From: Misgurnus anguillicaudatus
Lineage: Eukaryota > Chordata > Actinopteri > Cypriniformes > Cobitidae
Assembly (NCBI RefSeq): GCF_027580225.2
Contig: NC_073352.2
Location: forward strand, 32,498,501-32,562,500
Reading direction: 5' to 3'
Length of the DNA stretch: 64,000 nt
The notes below the pieces were generated by a model. The model was not told the DNA's origin. It was given only the letters and a program-made list of their open reading frames with translations, and did no database searches. Of the stretch, positions 23,344 through 35,261 are shown piece after piece; position 1 is the first letter of the stretch, and every line of letters starts with the position of its first letter. The translations under genes and the position numbers were made by a program.

Positions 23344-24339
23344 AATGTTTTTCTGGGTGCTGACAGTGGTGTAAACATGGCACAGTTTACTGTGTACCAA
23401 CACAACACACACATCCTGCGTAACATAAATCTGCCACCATTCATTAACACACACAAACCCAGACAGACCCTTACAAACACACAAGACTTTACTGTAAACA
23501 TCCCACTTAACACCCACAAACATTCAAAGACTCAAATAATCAGACATTTAAACCTCAGACTGTGATTACAGGAATAACGTCTGAAGGGTTGTTGGGAAAC
23601 ACACACTCGCACCAGCCATGCGTATAAAATGTAGATTTGGTGTTTGGAGGTTTGTGTAGGATCACTGCAGTTAGTTTGTGGTTACAACCCCGTGCTCGAT
23701 TCTGTTCTGGCGGTGGTCACTCCCTCTATGATAAATATAGTCCGCTTTTGCCTTATTATAATGGTTGGAATAGCATTCGCCAGCTGTCATGCGCCCAACA
23801 TGCGAGTGGCATAAACACTCGCAGGCTCTGAGAGCAGCTAGCTGCACGTGCCAAGACTCAAACCTGCTGGAAACACAAACTATGCGGTCGCAGGTTTTGC
23901 GTAAGAGGATCGTGAGCAAGAACTAAATTTGATGTTGGAAGGCTGTCGCACGCAGACTGTTTTTCCCACATTGTGCTGACTGATGCACTGACTCACAGTA
24001 TTGGTTGCCCGCTCTTGTAAATTCTCAGGATGGGGTTTTATCAGAGGAAGTTGATGCGTGGAAAGGTGGTGTTGTGGACAAACAATGCCCCCCCCCAAAA
24101 AAAAACTACATCTTTTAAATATTTCAAATGTTACTCCTAGATGAAAATGAGATTATTGGAGAAAAAATTAAATTTTATTAAAGGCACATTCACATCAGGA
24201 ATGACACTATAAAGATAACTAACAATAACACATTAACATCCACACTAAAGAACAATAATACTATGTTTATTCCAAGGTTACACAATACAGTCTGTGTTCC
24301 ATTTAAATTCAAATGGATTTGATTAGATGTTAATGTTTT
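23344..24339. other. Intergenic stretch, no gene seen
   Basis: Complex sequence without recognisable coding content. ACACA-rich patches lie at 23,400-23,520 and a short C/A run at about 24,088-24,103. Confidence 0.45.
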
Positions 24340-25052
24340 AGGGATAGTTTCCCAGACAGGGTTTATTTTAGTCCCCAATTTAAAAACATCTTGCACTGAC
24401 ATATCAGCCCAGTCTCACAAAATTACGTACCTATAGTCATGTAAATTTTTGATTATTTTACGCATTACTGTTACGAATTTCCGCGTTTTTTGTGATCGTA
24501 TCACAAATTTCTGTTTACGTGTCATTGTCATGTATGGGTTACTCAACTGTTTTGTCCTATTTTCTTACCATTGTCACTTCGGTTTAGGGTTTACATAAAA
24601 TGACATCCTTACCCAAACCAAACTCTAACCCTACAATGGTTTAAAAATATACAAATATTTAAAAAAAATCAGAAATAAAAACAATACTTAAAGTGACATC
24701 CTAACGCAAACACCAAATCTAACACTAAACCGTAGCGACAATGGTTTGAGAATAGGAAAAAGCAGTTGAGTAACCAATATGTGACAATGACACGTAAACA
24801 GAAATTCGTGATACGGTCACGAATAAAACGCGGAAATTTGTGACAGTATCACGACAAGAATCAAAAATTTACGTGACTATAGGTACGTAATTTCGTGAGA
24901 CTGGGTTAGACATATATATCAATGCCATTGTTTTGTCTCAAGATGCACACAGTATTGTTTTTGTAAGGTATGTTTGTAAAAACTACTTAAATGTCCTAAT
25001 ATAATGAAGGCCTAGTCCTAGATTAATCTAAACCCTGTCCGGGAAATCCCCG
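24340..25052. mobile_element. Foldback element hosting a second foldback
   Basis: GGGATAGTTTCCCAGACAGG at the left faces CCCTGTCCGGGAAATCCCC at the right, so the outer element spans about 24,340-25,052. It is interrupted at 24,407-24,907 by another foldback element. GACATAT lies on each side of the inserted unit. Confidence 0.75.
24407..24907. mobile_element. Nested foldback MITE, GCCCAGTCTCAC ends
   Basis: Left CCCAGTCTCACAAAATTACG and right CGTAATTTCGTGAGACTGGG are inverted. The inversion continues through TACCTATAGTCATGTAAATT and ACGTGTCATTGTCA. The central region has CTAACCCTA-like stretches. 500 bp, non-coding. Confidence 0.88.
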
Positions 25053-25240
25053 ATTTGAAAGATCTTAACTGAAAAGACCAGCTAAAACCAGCCTAAGCTA
25101 GTTGGCTGGTTTTAGCTGGTCTCTAAGCCTGGTTTTGGCTTGTCAGGCTGTTTTTAGAGGAGTTTTGGCCACTTTGTAGCTGGTCTTATTGGACCAGCTT
25201 AACCAGCTTTGACAGGCTGGAAAGACCATCTTAAACCAGC

Positions 25241-25869
25241 TACACTCTTTTTGTGTTAAGCTTTTCACACATTATGTGTCATTTTGTGTTGATTTTGTGT
25301 TATAATAAAACACAAGATGTGTTAAAGGGGTCATAGCGTGAAAATCAAACTTTTCCATGTTTAAGTGCTATAATTGGGTCCCCAGTGCTTCTATCAACCT
25401 AGAAAACGTGAAAAAGATCAACCCAGTAACTTTGTTTGGGTAAGACATTAGGTCGTTCAGATTTTACCTGTTTTGTGAGGTTGGTAGCAAGGCGAATTAC
25501 AATAATACCACCCCCTTTATCTGCACTATCCAACCCTGGCACAGCCATTTAGTACAGAGAGGGTAAGAGAGAGCTCATTCATCCGCTCATTTGCATTTTA
25601 AATGACACACCCATAAACGGCACACTTTTGCTCAGGCCTACAAAGAGGCAATTTTAACATGCTATAAATAATTATCTGTGGGTTATTTTGAGCTAAAACT
25701 TCAATTACGCACTCTGGGGACACCAAAGATTTAGTTAACATCATTTAAAAAAAATTCACAATATGACCCCTTTAAAAGTAACACAAAATGTGTTGTTTCA
25801 ATAAAAACACAGAGATGAGTGAATTTCACGGGACAATGTTGTTTTTAACACATCTGTACTAAGAGTGTA
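25241..25869. mobile_element. Middle member of the nest (TACACTCT ends)
   Basis: It begins TACACTCTTTTTGTGTTAAG and ends AAGAGTGTA. Interior CACATTATGTGTCATTTTGT is mirrored by ACACAAAATGTGTTG. TA lies at both borders, and removal leaves AAACCAGC|TA|AGACCAGC. It is itself interrupted by the element at 25,322-25,775. Confidence 0.82.
25322..25775. mobile_element. Inner member of the nest: full-length family A, TTAA-flanked
   Basis: It begins TTAAAGGGGTCATAGCGTG and ends ATATGACCCCTTTAA. It contains every family A block in order: CATGTTTAAGTGCTATAATT, GGGTCCCCAGTGCTTCTATC, ATCTGCACTATCCAACC, CTCATTTGCATTTTAAATGA and TCTGGGGACACCAAAGAT. No coding capacity. Confidence 0.88.
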
Positions 25870-26020
25870 AGACCAGCTAACCAGCTTATCAAGCTTCCAG
25901 CCTGGCAAGCTGGTTTAAGCTGAGGGGTCAGCTGGTCTTCCAGCCTGACCAACAAAAGAAAGTGGCCAAAATCCCTCTAAAACCAGCCTGCTACACCAGC
26001 CTGACCAGTTCAACCAGTAT

Positions 26021-28072
26021 GGATATGACCCCGTGAAATCCAGGTTAAGTCTTATTATCTAAAAATGAGATTAGGAGCATCAAAGTTTGATTTGAATCTT
26101 TGCCATGACCTAAATCAGTAAATATTAAAGATATCATGGTTATATTTTAATTTAATGTTCTTTACATTATGTAAAATAAAGGAATTTTCCTATAGGGCAT
26201 TTTAACTCAAATCAGTTGTGTGTGTACGAGCACAATCCAGTTGGTCGAGTAATTGTGGTCTGGTTATACATTTTGTGAATGATGCAATGATATTTTGTTT
26301 GCAAGTTTGTTTCATCACAATGACTAATGCTTGCTACTTTCCCTATAATTACTCGGTCTAAAGCTGTCCCATGTTTGTTCCTGATACAATAAAAATAAGT
26401 ATTTCCAGGTGGAAAACAGAAAGTGTTTTATAAGATAACAAAGTAATTTGAAAGACCAACACATTGTTAAGATGATAAGAGAAAGAGAGAGAGTTAGAGA
26501 GAGGGAGGGGAAACGAAAATAACATAGAAACAGAACAAAAAACTATTCAACACAATAACGGTGACGTGGTGTAAGTTTAACTCGTGTTAATGTCACCGCC
26601 TAAACTTTCAACACAGACATTTGAATTTTTTACGTGCCTTTGTGTTGCTTTATGATGGCAGTTTTTACACCACAAGATCTCAAACCTTTCCCAGCATTCC
26701 TTGGGGCTGAGTCAATCAAAAATGTCTTGTTACTGTATATTCACATCAAAGCGAGGCCGTTTGAAAACAACAAAATGCAGATTATTATTTCAGGAGGTGG
26801 GAACAGATACCAAACAGAAACGTGCCTGTCATGCTTTCCACAGCTATCGCAACCACTACTGATAAGGGTTTTCGTAGTAAGCCAATTGTTGGCGTCAGTA
26901 AAATCAACTGGTTACACATGGAAATGATTTTACAGTGATCATAAAGGATGGTATACTTACAACCCATCGATCAGTTTTATGATGCCCATATGGTCACAAT
27001 TATACACTTAAATAAACAAAATATTCAATCCAGACATGCTTAATTTCCTTCATGAAACGTTCAAACGGTGATGTGACACATGAGGCACACTGGGGAAAGT
27101 GTGATATCATAGATGAGGTCAGCATTGTGGATACACTGATCCAAAACTAAAAGGCAGACATAATTTTATCCATAAGTCACAGTTAATGTGACATACACAC
27201 AGCTATTTTATGCGTTAGTCTTGAAGACTTTGAATTACCAGAAATAAAGATGATCTGTCTGGATATCATGATGTGTTTCTCCAGACATAGACTGTGCGCA
27301 TGACCTTGAGTTGTTATTTAATACAATAAAATGAAATAACATGAGATCCTGAGCGGATTTGACCCATAAGTCAGGCAGTGCTGGGAAGGGAAAACCCCTG
27401 ACTGAACCGTGTCCAGGGTTTCACTTTTTACATTACGTTAAATGATTAAGCCTTTACTTCTCTAGAAAAAATGCAACATCTGCTACGTTTTATGCGCGTT
27501 TCATAAAGCACTCTGGAAAAAATTGCTGCATCTGTATCACGCCATCAGACAGTACAGTTTTTTTTCTTACATCGGTCTCATTACTGTTGATAGCTCAAGA
27601 TCATTGAGGTTATTAACCTGCCATACAGAATTCTCTGGGTACATAACAGTCTCTCACTGCAAACCTATTCCACTTTTCAGGCTCCAGGCCTCATTGCTAA
27701 AGTTTGAACATACTACAGATATGAATATAAACCATGGTTTTACTTCGCGTAAGGGATAACGCTTCCCATTCAAGCGTTGCCGAACTGAATTGTGGATCTG
27801 TCGGCCCTGCGTCACTGCCGTTGCTCGCGGCAGAAGTTGAACATTTCTCAACTTTTCAAGCAGCAACGGGATTGCCTTATGCAAATAACCTAGGCAGAGC
27901 CAGCCAATTACGTTTATGGAAGACCGGACCATGTGCTGCGGCCCCTGTGATTGGCTTTTGGCCCCGTTTCAGACAAGACTTCCGTTAAGCGTTGACGTTT
28001 ACACCCCGTGTGAATGTACCATTACTACAAATAAAACAAGCACAAAAAACATGGTTACTATTGTTAAACTAC
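26021..28072. other. Non-repetitive intergenic stretch, no gene seen
   Basis: Complex AT-rich sequence. A GA-rich patch is at 26,478-26,515. Open frames at 26,634-26,927 and 27,654-27,988 carry no recognisable domain or splice context. Confidence 0.4.
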
Positions 28073-28943
28073 TGGGTCTCATTCACTAAGCATGCGTACG
28101 CACAAATTTGTACGGACGTTTTAATTTACAAATCATGATTCAAAAAAACTTTCATAATAAAATTTCTTCTAAATACTTGCAAAAACGTAAGAACAACTTA
28201 GACCACACATGCACAATAATCATTAACAATGATAAAAAACCCTATAATATATATCTGTGTTATATATTTATTACCTTAGGGGTTTTCACACTGCGCTTAA
28301 CCCTGGGTTATCTTCATTCTAAACCCTGCTTTTAACCCTGGGTTAAGGAGTGTTTCACACCTGTAATTTGAAAGCGGTGTTAGCACCGCTTTTTACCCAG
28401 GGTTATGAAACCCTGCTCTGGAGCAGGGTTAGCACCGCATTTGTGGTGTTAACCCTGCATTGTGGTGCCAAACGCATGCAGTGTGAAACGAAGCAGGGTT
28501 AGAATGTTATGACCCTAATTAAACACAGCTGAAGTAGCTAATCAAGGCTTGATAATTACAGACAGGTGTGTTGAAACTGGGTTGGAGACTCCTGACCCAG
28601 GGTTTAGGAATGCACAGTGTGAAACGTCAAATTATGAATACCCAGGGTTATCTCTTAACCCCTGGTTAAGTTTGAACAGTGTGAAACATGAAAAAAATAA
28701 CCCAGGATTCCGTTAACCCTGGGTTTAGAATAACCCAGGGTTAACAATTTCAGGTGTGAAAAGCCCTCTTGTTCGTGAATAGTGTGTACGTATGGTCTAA
28801 GTTGTTCTTACTTTTTTGCATATATATTTAAAATAAATTTTAGTATGAACGTTTTTGTTGAATCATGATTTGTAAGTTAAAACGTCTGTACGCACATTTT
28901 ACGAAAAAATTTGTGCGTACGCATGCTTAGTGAATAAGACCCA
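28073..28943. mobile_element. Foldback element (TGGGTCTCATTCACTAAGCA ends) hosting another
   Basis: Left TGGGTCTCATTCACTAAGCA and right TGCTTAGTGAATAAGACCCA are inverted. The arms continue with TGCGTACGCACAAATTT and AATCATGATT on both sides. The interior is interrupted by the element at 28,279-28,767. Confidence 0.88.
28279..28767. mobile_element. Nested foldback, AACCCTGGGTTA motifs
   Basis: GGGGTTTTCACACTGCGCTT and CAGGTGTGAAAAGCCC are the ends. CCCTGGGTTA/TAACCCAGGG motifs recur in both orientations together with GTGTTTCACAC/GTGTGAAAC. About 490 bp, non-coding. Confidence 0.85.
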
Positions 28944-29517
28944 TTGTTAGCACAAATTAACCTTTTTTACTACAGTAATCCTATAGTTTAACCATAATGT
29001 ATCCATAAATACTACACTTTTACTTTAATAATGGTTAATTTTCATAAAAGTAGAAGAAGTGGATTTATTTAGCAGATGCTTTTATCCTTATAAAGAGATA
29101 GAGATTTTATCCTTATAAATATATAGAGAGAATCTAACAAAGTGGTCTCCAACATGGGGCCCGCGGGCACCAGGTTTCCCGCACGGAGTCTGCGAGTTGC
29201 CCACCAAAGCATATGCTATTAATAACCTCAATTTTTATATTTATTTATGCTTATTTTTGCTTATTTTTAATATTTTTAATTTGTTTATTTTTAATATTTA
29301 TTTATTATTTATTTATCAGCTTGGCATATTTTATGTATGTTAACATTTTAAGTAGTGCTGGGAAAAGATTAATCATGATTAATCGCATTCAAAAAGAAAG
29401 TGATTTTTTGCATAATATATGTGCTGTGTGAAATTATTATGTATATATAAACACACACACGCACACGCACACGCACACACACACACACAATGTATCTATT
29501 TAAGAAACATTTACATG

Positions 29518-29520
<3 letters not shown>

Positions 29521-29602
<82 letters not shown>
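29521..29602. repeat. (TA)n microsatellite, left tract
   Basis: An uninterrupted run of about 40 AT dinucleotides. A matching tract lies at 29,947-30,010 beyond the nested element. Open frames encoding Tyr-Ile repeats here are artefacts. Confidence 0.95.
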
Positions 29603-29604
<2 letters not shown>

Positions 29605-29944
29605 ACTGTCAAAAGATTAATCGCGATTAATCACACACAAAATAAAAGTTTGTTTTTGCATAATATATGTTTGTGCACTGTGTGTAATTATTTTGTATAT
29701 ATAAATACACACATGCATGTATGTATTAAAAAACATTTACATCTATATATTTATATTTATTAAGATTTTAATATCTTTTATGTGATATGTAAATAAATAA
29801 AAACACATAAAAATGTTCTTACACTTATACATGTATGTGTGTATTTATGTATATATACATATACATAATATTACACACAATACACATAAATATATTATGC
29901 AAAACAAACTTTTATTTTGTACGCGATTAATCTTTTGACAGCCC
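29603..29944. mobile_element. Nested MITE in a (TA)n tract (GGACTGTCAAAAG ends)
   Basis: Left GGACTGTCAAAAGATTAATC and right GATTAATCTTTTGACAGCCC are inverted. The next block CGCGATTAAT/ACAAAATAAAAG resembles the host element, so the two families are relatives. Flanking (TA)n on both sides suits a TA target. Confidence 0.85.
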
Positions 29945-30014
<70 letters not shown>

Positions 30015-30156
30015 AAGAATCTGAAAATTACTATATGTATGTGTGTGTGGTTGAATATACATGGTGATTACACTTAGTACACACACACATATTACGCAAA
30101 AAAATCACTTTTATTTTGAATGCGATTAATCATGATTAATCTCGTTTCCCACCACT

Positions 30157-31850
30157 AATTTTAAGCAATGATAAAACATCAACAAGTAAAAGGAAAAAGT
30201 TTCAAAAACGTAGCCCCCCCAAATAACAATAAGTTAACAATAAGTTAAGTCTTATGTTTACAAGTGGTACTACTACAGAGGGTGTTTAATATGTTGGTTA
30301 TATCATCAAGTGTTACTTGATTACATCATCAACAAACATTATGGTATGTATCTCTAACAGGAAAGGGAAAGTGAATCGGTCTAGTGTAAACAAGTTTTAC
30401 GTGCTTTCTTATTTCGACTATGTATTTAACAGATGCACTTTACTGAAGGTTTTTTCAGATTATCCTACAGGGCCGGGTCTACGTCTACAAACCTGGAATC
30501 AAATTTTTTTTTTTAAACATCTATAGCACATTTCTACAGCCTGATGCAATAAAATACCTCCTCTGTCAATGTCATCAGGTGAAGGTTGGGCATTTTGAAT
30601 TGTGGACAAGTTTGACTGCACCATCTGCTGGTATTAAAGTAAACAGCCCGTCTATGCTCCGCCCTCTGCCGAGGCTTGGCCTTCCAGATAGAGGCATTGT
30701 TTGGTGCAGTTGTTGCTACAGTAACCTGACTGGTCAGGAAGGGTTGCGGAAGTAGGTTTCCCAATCCAACCTGCGTACCTGGTTCATCATACCTGGAGGT
30801 GAACACTGAGTCCCAACATGTTCATTCATGTCTGCTGCTCTTGCTGATGTCACACCCGGGATGTGCCCATATATGGTCAGCACCTTTGGTACATGAAAGA
30901 GTTAATGCTTCCGCTCTGTTAAACTGTATGTGAGTAATGAGCGATTATGTAGCAATAACTTTTACTCACTTCAGAGGGGCGACCAAGCTCTGTCTCAAGG
31001 ACACAGTTTCTTTATGGGTTTTTCTCCCAAAGTGACTAAGACTACAACAATTTCAGGAAAAACACCGCCTGCAGCTACCTGGGGTGAAGTGCTATACTAA
31101 AGGATACTGTTGCAATAAAGGCAGTGATGCATTCATTTGTTTCAAAGCACGTGTGTTTCTTTGTATGTCTGTGGGGATGGGAAAAGATTTTTTATATTTG
31201 CTTTATTACATAGCTCTCAGAAACACATGAAATTGATTTGTCAATTGTGGCATTTTGTACTTAAATAGTTTAAACTGTTTTAACTGACAATACATTTTTT
31301 AGATTATACTTAATGTCCCATTTAGCAATACATGCACAGTCTATTTTTTTTCACATAATTAAACTATTTAAACTCAACCAAAACATTTTTATGTATATTT
31401 TTAAGTGGCCATAAGTAAGATAACGTGCTGTCAGTCGTTCATAATTGAATAAAAAAATCAACAACTAATATTCTGGTCACTAGCATTTGTTGAAACTTTC
31501 CAGCAAGCAATTTAAAAAATGTCCAATAACCGTCCAAACACAGCCCAGACGTCTAGACTAAAACAAGGAAAAATCTGGGCTGTCGGTAAAAATTTATTAG
31601 ACGTCTAACAATAGCCCAAAAATAAATGAAATAAAATAAATAAATGAACAAAACCAGGAATCTTGTAATCACTGTTTTGACTTTGCTTACATGATGAAAT
31701 TTCAAATTGCAACTTATTTTGGCAAAAACGACATGTAACCAAATTCAAGTTTATTTTTGGCTAGAAGTGGGTTACTCATGTCCGGGTCTATAGTTAACCT
31801 AAAAGGTGAAATGATGGCAATTACTTGCTGGGTTCTTGTATTATTGCCTC
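30157..31850. other. Intergenic stretch, no gene seen
   Basis: Mostly unique. 31,540-31,615 has facing CAGACGTCTAGAC and TTAGACGTCTAAC motifs, a probable MITE relic. The 90-codon minus frame at 30,534-30,806 is unsupported. Confidence 0.4.
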
Positions 31851-32720
31851 CTTAAAGGATTAGTCCATTTTTCTTCAAAAAAAAAATCTGATAATTTACT
31901 CACCACCATGCCATTCACCATGCTCTAACATGTTCAGTCAAAATGAAATTATGTCTTTTGATGAAAACATTCCAGGATTTTTCTCATTTTAATGAACTTT
32001 AATGGACCCCAACACTTAACAGTTTTAATGCAGTTTAAAATAGCAGTTTCAAAGGACTCTAAACGATCTCAAACGAGGCATATGGGTCTTATCTAGCGAA
32101 AGGATTGTAATATTTGTCAAGAAAAATAAAAAATATGCACTTTTAATCCACAACTACTCTTCTTCCTCCGGCTGTGTGACGAGCCAACGCGACCTCACGT
32201 AATTGCATAATGACGTCAAAAGGTCACATGTTACATATAAGAAACGCACATTTACAGACCATTTTATACAATAAACTGACACAAAGACATGAATTAGTAT
32301 CATTCGACAAACAACAAGGTCAGAACGGTCCTCGTAAACATTGGGGCGTAGTTTCACATCCGTGACCTCTTGACTTGATGACGTATTACGTGAGGGCATG
32401 CTGGCGCGTCACAGGACTGGAGGAAGACGAAAAGTTGTGGTTTAAAAGTGCATATTTTTTATTTTTCTTGTCAAAAATGACAATCGTTTCACTAGATAAG
32501 ACCATTGTGCCTCGTTTGGGATCGTTTGGAGTCCTTTGAAACTGCAATTCCAAACTGCATTAAAACTATTAAGTGTTGGGGTCCATTAAAGTCCATTAAA
32601 ATGAGAAAAATCCTGGAATGTTTTCCTCAAAAAAAAAAAACATAATTTCTTCTTGACTGAACAAAGAAAGGTGATTAAATTATCTGGATTTTTTTAAGAA
32701 AATGGACCAATCCTTTGAGG
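31851..32720. repeat. Large foldback element with ~350-bp arms
   Basis: AAAGGATTAGTCCATTTTTC at the left and GAAAATGGACCAATCCTTTG at the right are inverted. The arms run on through AACATTCCAGGATTTTTCTC, GGACCCCAACACTTAA and TGCACTTTTAA. A central spacer (about 32,180-32,400) contains ATGACGTCAA and GATGACGTATTACGTGAGG. No transposase. Confidence 0.88.
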
Positions 32721-34612
32721 TAAATCAAAGTTGCTTTTGATAAAAGCTTCTGCTAAATGTAAAAATCCTTTTAAATAATCATACATATTGAATGCACTGC
32801 ACTTATTTTCAATCCAACGTTGGGTCAAAAAGGGACATTCCCAGACATTTACAAGCAGTTCTTAAATTTGACCCAACAATGGGTTAAAACAACCCAGCAC
32901 AGGTTAAACTATAACCCAATGGTTTGCGTTCTTACCCTTTTGACCCATCTCTGGGTTAAAAATAACCCATTGCGCTTTGGGTAAAAGCATCTGCCAAATG
33001 CATAATTAAAAAAATGTTTATGAAGTGCCCCGCATTGGTGTCTTGATTCAGCTCTGGGACTTATTTTGTGATATTGACAGGCTGACTGCATTGCCAGGAT
33101 CTAATGCGTTACATATGTAAACTGCTTGCATACTTGAGCTGTTGCATCTATGAGTTGACTTCAACATGGAAAAGCATAGACGGATGCTGGAGATGTTTAT
33201 GGTAAAGTTTAGTACTCTACTCGCCCTAAAAGACTCTGTCATCTTATTTCCACGCTGTCTGCTTAGAGGATCCTGAGTGACATCATGAGGGTATTAGGAA
33301 GTTTTTGTTTTTTCAGACCGACACCCCATTAACAGAGTCTGCCCACACACAGACAGACAGACGGACACACAGAGCTCAAAATCTTTCAGATTGATCTGAC
33401 AGGAAATCAAATGCAGTCATCGATGGGTGCGGCTGCAGTCAGGAAGTTGGAGATCATTGGACTGTTTGCCTGAATGAGTGAAAACATTTCCCTAAAATGA
33501 AAAGATGACACAGCCAAAACCATGGTGGTCCGTGATGTCAAGTTAAACACCCAAAAATGTACTGGTTGTATTATTTCGCTGACAAATCATCTTGGAGCTC
33601 CTGAAACTTTTTAAAATTATAACTCACTGTGACATACATAATGAAAGAGCTGACTTAAGCTACACAAACTTTGACAACCGTAGCACAATGATTTAATTAT
33701 TCAGGCCATTTTGTCCAAATCTTAAACATTAGCTAAGGCATTGGACAATATCCTTGAACGAAAGCAGTTTTTCCACAAACTACAATTGCACATTAATAAC
33801 AATCAAATACTTGATTCTGATTGACCTGAGACGACTTTTCGAGGTCCTAACTCGGATTTAGGATATTTCCCACCTCAGCCCAGAAATAATCATTACTAAA
33901 TACTTAATGTTACTTAATTATTTTAGACCTTTCCGGTTTGAGGTGGGATAAGGATAAAATACTAAATCCGAATATAACACGGCAGGACCTCATCCGGGTA
34001 CTACGAGTCAGCTTGACCGGTGGAGTGTAATATATAAAAAGGCTACATTAAATATAAATATGCAGAATTAATAAGACTTACTTTAGAAATGATTACCAAA
34101 CTGCATTTTTTGCTACTAAAATATATTAAATCAGTGTTTCGTGTCCGTATAATTACTCACGTGCCAAGGAGCTGTGCAGAAAGCGGGATTTGTTATGACG
34201 AAATCCCTTCAGGTTGACATATTGCATTTATCACTAACTGACGGCACCGGATGTAACGTTACTTTATTACTTACGTATAGCATACAATAGCCCTCTATCA
34301 TTAAACAGTTTTTACACAAAATCATAAAATTGTGAATAAGACTCACTAATTAATGTGAAGGGTGTGTGTGAAGTGACTCACACGTGCAACGTCTGGACAT
34401 ATTTGTAAATGCGCGCGCACGCTTGACTGCAGCTAAATTGACTGACTGATTTGTACACAAGAGGGCGCACACGCCGTGTTTTCTGTGAGAAAAACATGAG
34501 CTCTGATTTAATATTTTAAAGAGATTTTGAAAAAAAAACTTTAAAAAAAAAATGGTTTGAGAACCACTGCAGCTAAAAGACTAAGCGATTGTTAAAACTT
34601 TTCCACTCGATG
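32721..34612. other. Intergenic stretch with one family B relic
   Basis: 32,800-32,985 is a family B MITE relic (CCAACGTTGGGTCAAAAAGG ... AACCCA). 33,350-33,365 is a short CAGA run. 33,830-34,010 has facing TCGGATTTAG and CTAAATCCGA motifs. 34,551-34,571 resembles one end of the CAGTGGTT hAT family (GGTTTGAGAACCACTG) without a partner. No gene recognised. Confidence 0.5.
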
Positions 34613-34808
34613 CCCCTGCTAAAAAAAAAAAAACAATAGACACCATCACAGAAATTGTATTGGTTTTATTGGGAATTTTATTGGTTTATGACCCAAAGCA
34701 CACTACAGTGTATTGGTTTTAATAGTAAAAGCTAATGGTTCCTATTGGTATTTTAATGGAAACCATTCGAACTTTCTGTAATGGTTTTATTGTTTTTTTT
34801 AGCAGGGG
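34613..34808. repeat. MITE, CCCTGCTAAAAAAA ends, copy 1
   Basis: Left CCCCTGCTAAAAAAAAA and right TTTTTTTTAGCAGGGG are inverted, with AACAATA/TATTGTT (left) and TAATGGTTTTATTGTT (right) continuing the ends. It is closely similar along its length to 51,242-51,440. Confidence 0.88.
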
Positions 34809-34959
34809 TCAGACTGAGAAAAGGGTCCTAAACCTAATCTCAACCAAACTCATGCTTGTGGTCTGACCTGAATTCATGCACTTTACATTTATTAATTAAA
34901 CAGCTTTTATTCAAAGCAACTTACATTTTTTGTTATATAGTTTAGTTATATTTATATTG

Positions 34960-35169
34960 ACCCTTACGGAAATTAACCATGGTTTTACTAAAGTTAAAAA
35001 AAACATGGTTACTGTAGTAAAACCATGGTAACCAAATTTCAAGACCCATAGTTAAATCATGGCTAGTGGAGCAAAACCATGGTTTTGTTGATAGTAATCA
35101 ATACACCAAAAAAAAAACATGGTTACTACACTTTTACCACAATAAAACCATGGTTAATTTTTGTAAGGG

Positions 35170-35212
<43 letters not shown>
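34960..35212. repeat. ACCATGGTT-rich repeat and (GA)n microsatellite
   Basis: 34,970-35,160 carries about eight AACCATGGTT/CCATGGTTAC motifs in both orientations between CCTTAC and GTAAGG, so it is probably a small foldback element. (GA)n follows at 35,169-35,212. The 96-codon frame over it encodes Glu-Arg repeats and is an artefact. Confidence 0.7.
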
Positions 35213-35217
<5 letters not shown>

Positions 35218-35261
35218 GTTTTCTAATCTTTATAATTAAATTAAACTTTATTTTTTATTTA

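Larger units (their letters stand above)
25074..26020. mobile_element. Outer member of a three-level nest (ACCAGCTAAAACCAGCC repeat)
   Basis: The left half (25,074-25,240) is built of AAAACCAGCC, GGCTGGTTTTAGCTGG and CCAGCTT motifs. The right half (25,870-26,020) carries the inverse set (CCAGCTTATCAAGC, AAAACCAGCCTG). A 629-bp insertion separates them. Confidence 0.8.
29354..30156. mobile_element. AGTGCTGGG-family MITE split by (TA)n and a relative
   Basis: The left end AGTGCTGGGAAAAGATTAAT and right end ATTAATCTCGTTTCCCACCACT are the termini of a copy of the family at 1-354. Its middle is replaced by two long (TA)n tracts (29,521-29,602 and 29,947-30,010) surrounding a related element. (CA)n at 29,451-29,489 lies in its left arm. 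Confidence 0.82.

Noticed and set aside
29419..29763. 114-codon frame with His and Tyr-Ile repeats
   Set aside because: It is a translation of (CA)n and (TA)n microsatellites.
34551..34576. Possible third CAGTGGTT hAT copy (GGTTTGAGAACCACTG)
   Set aside because: Only one terminus found. A CAGCTAAA match about 150 bp upstream is not next to a partner terminus.
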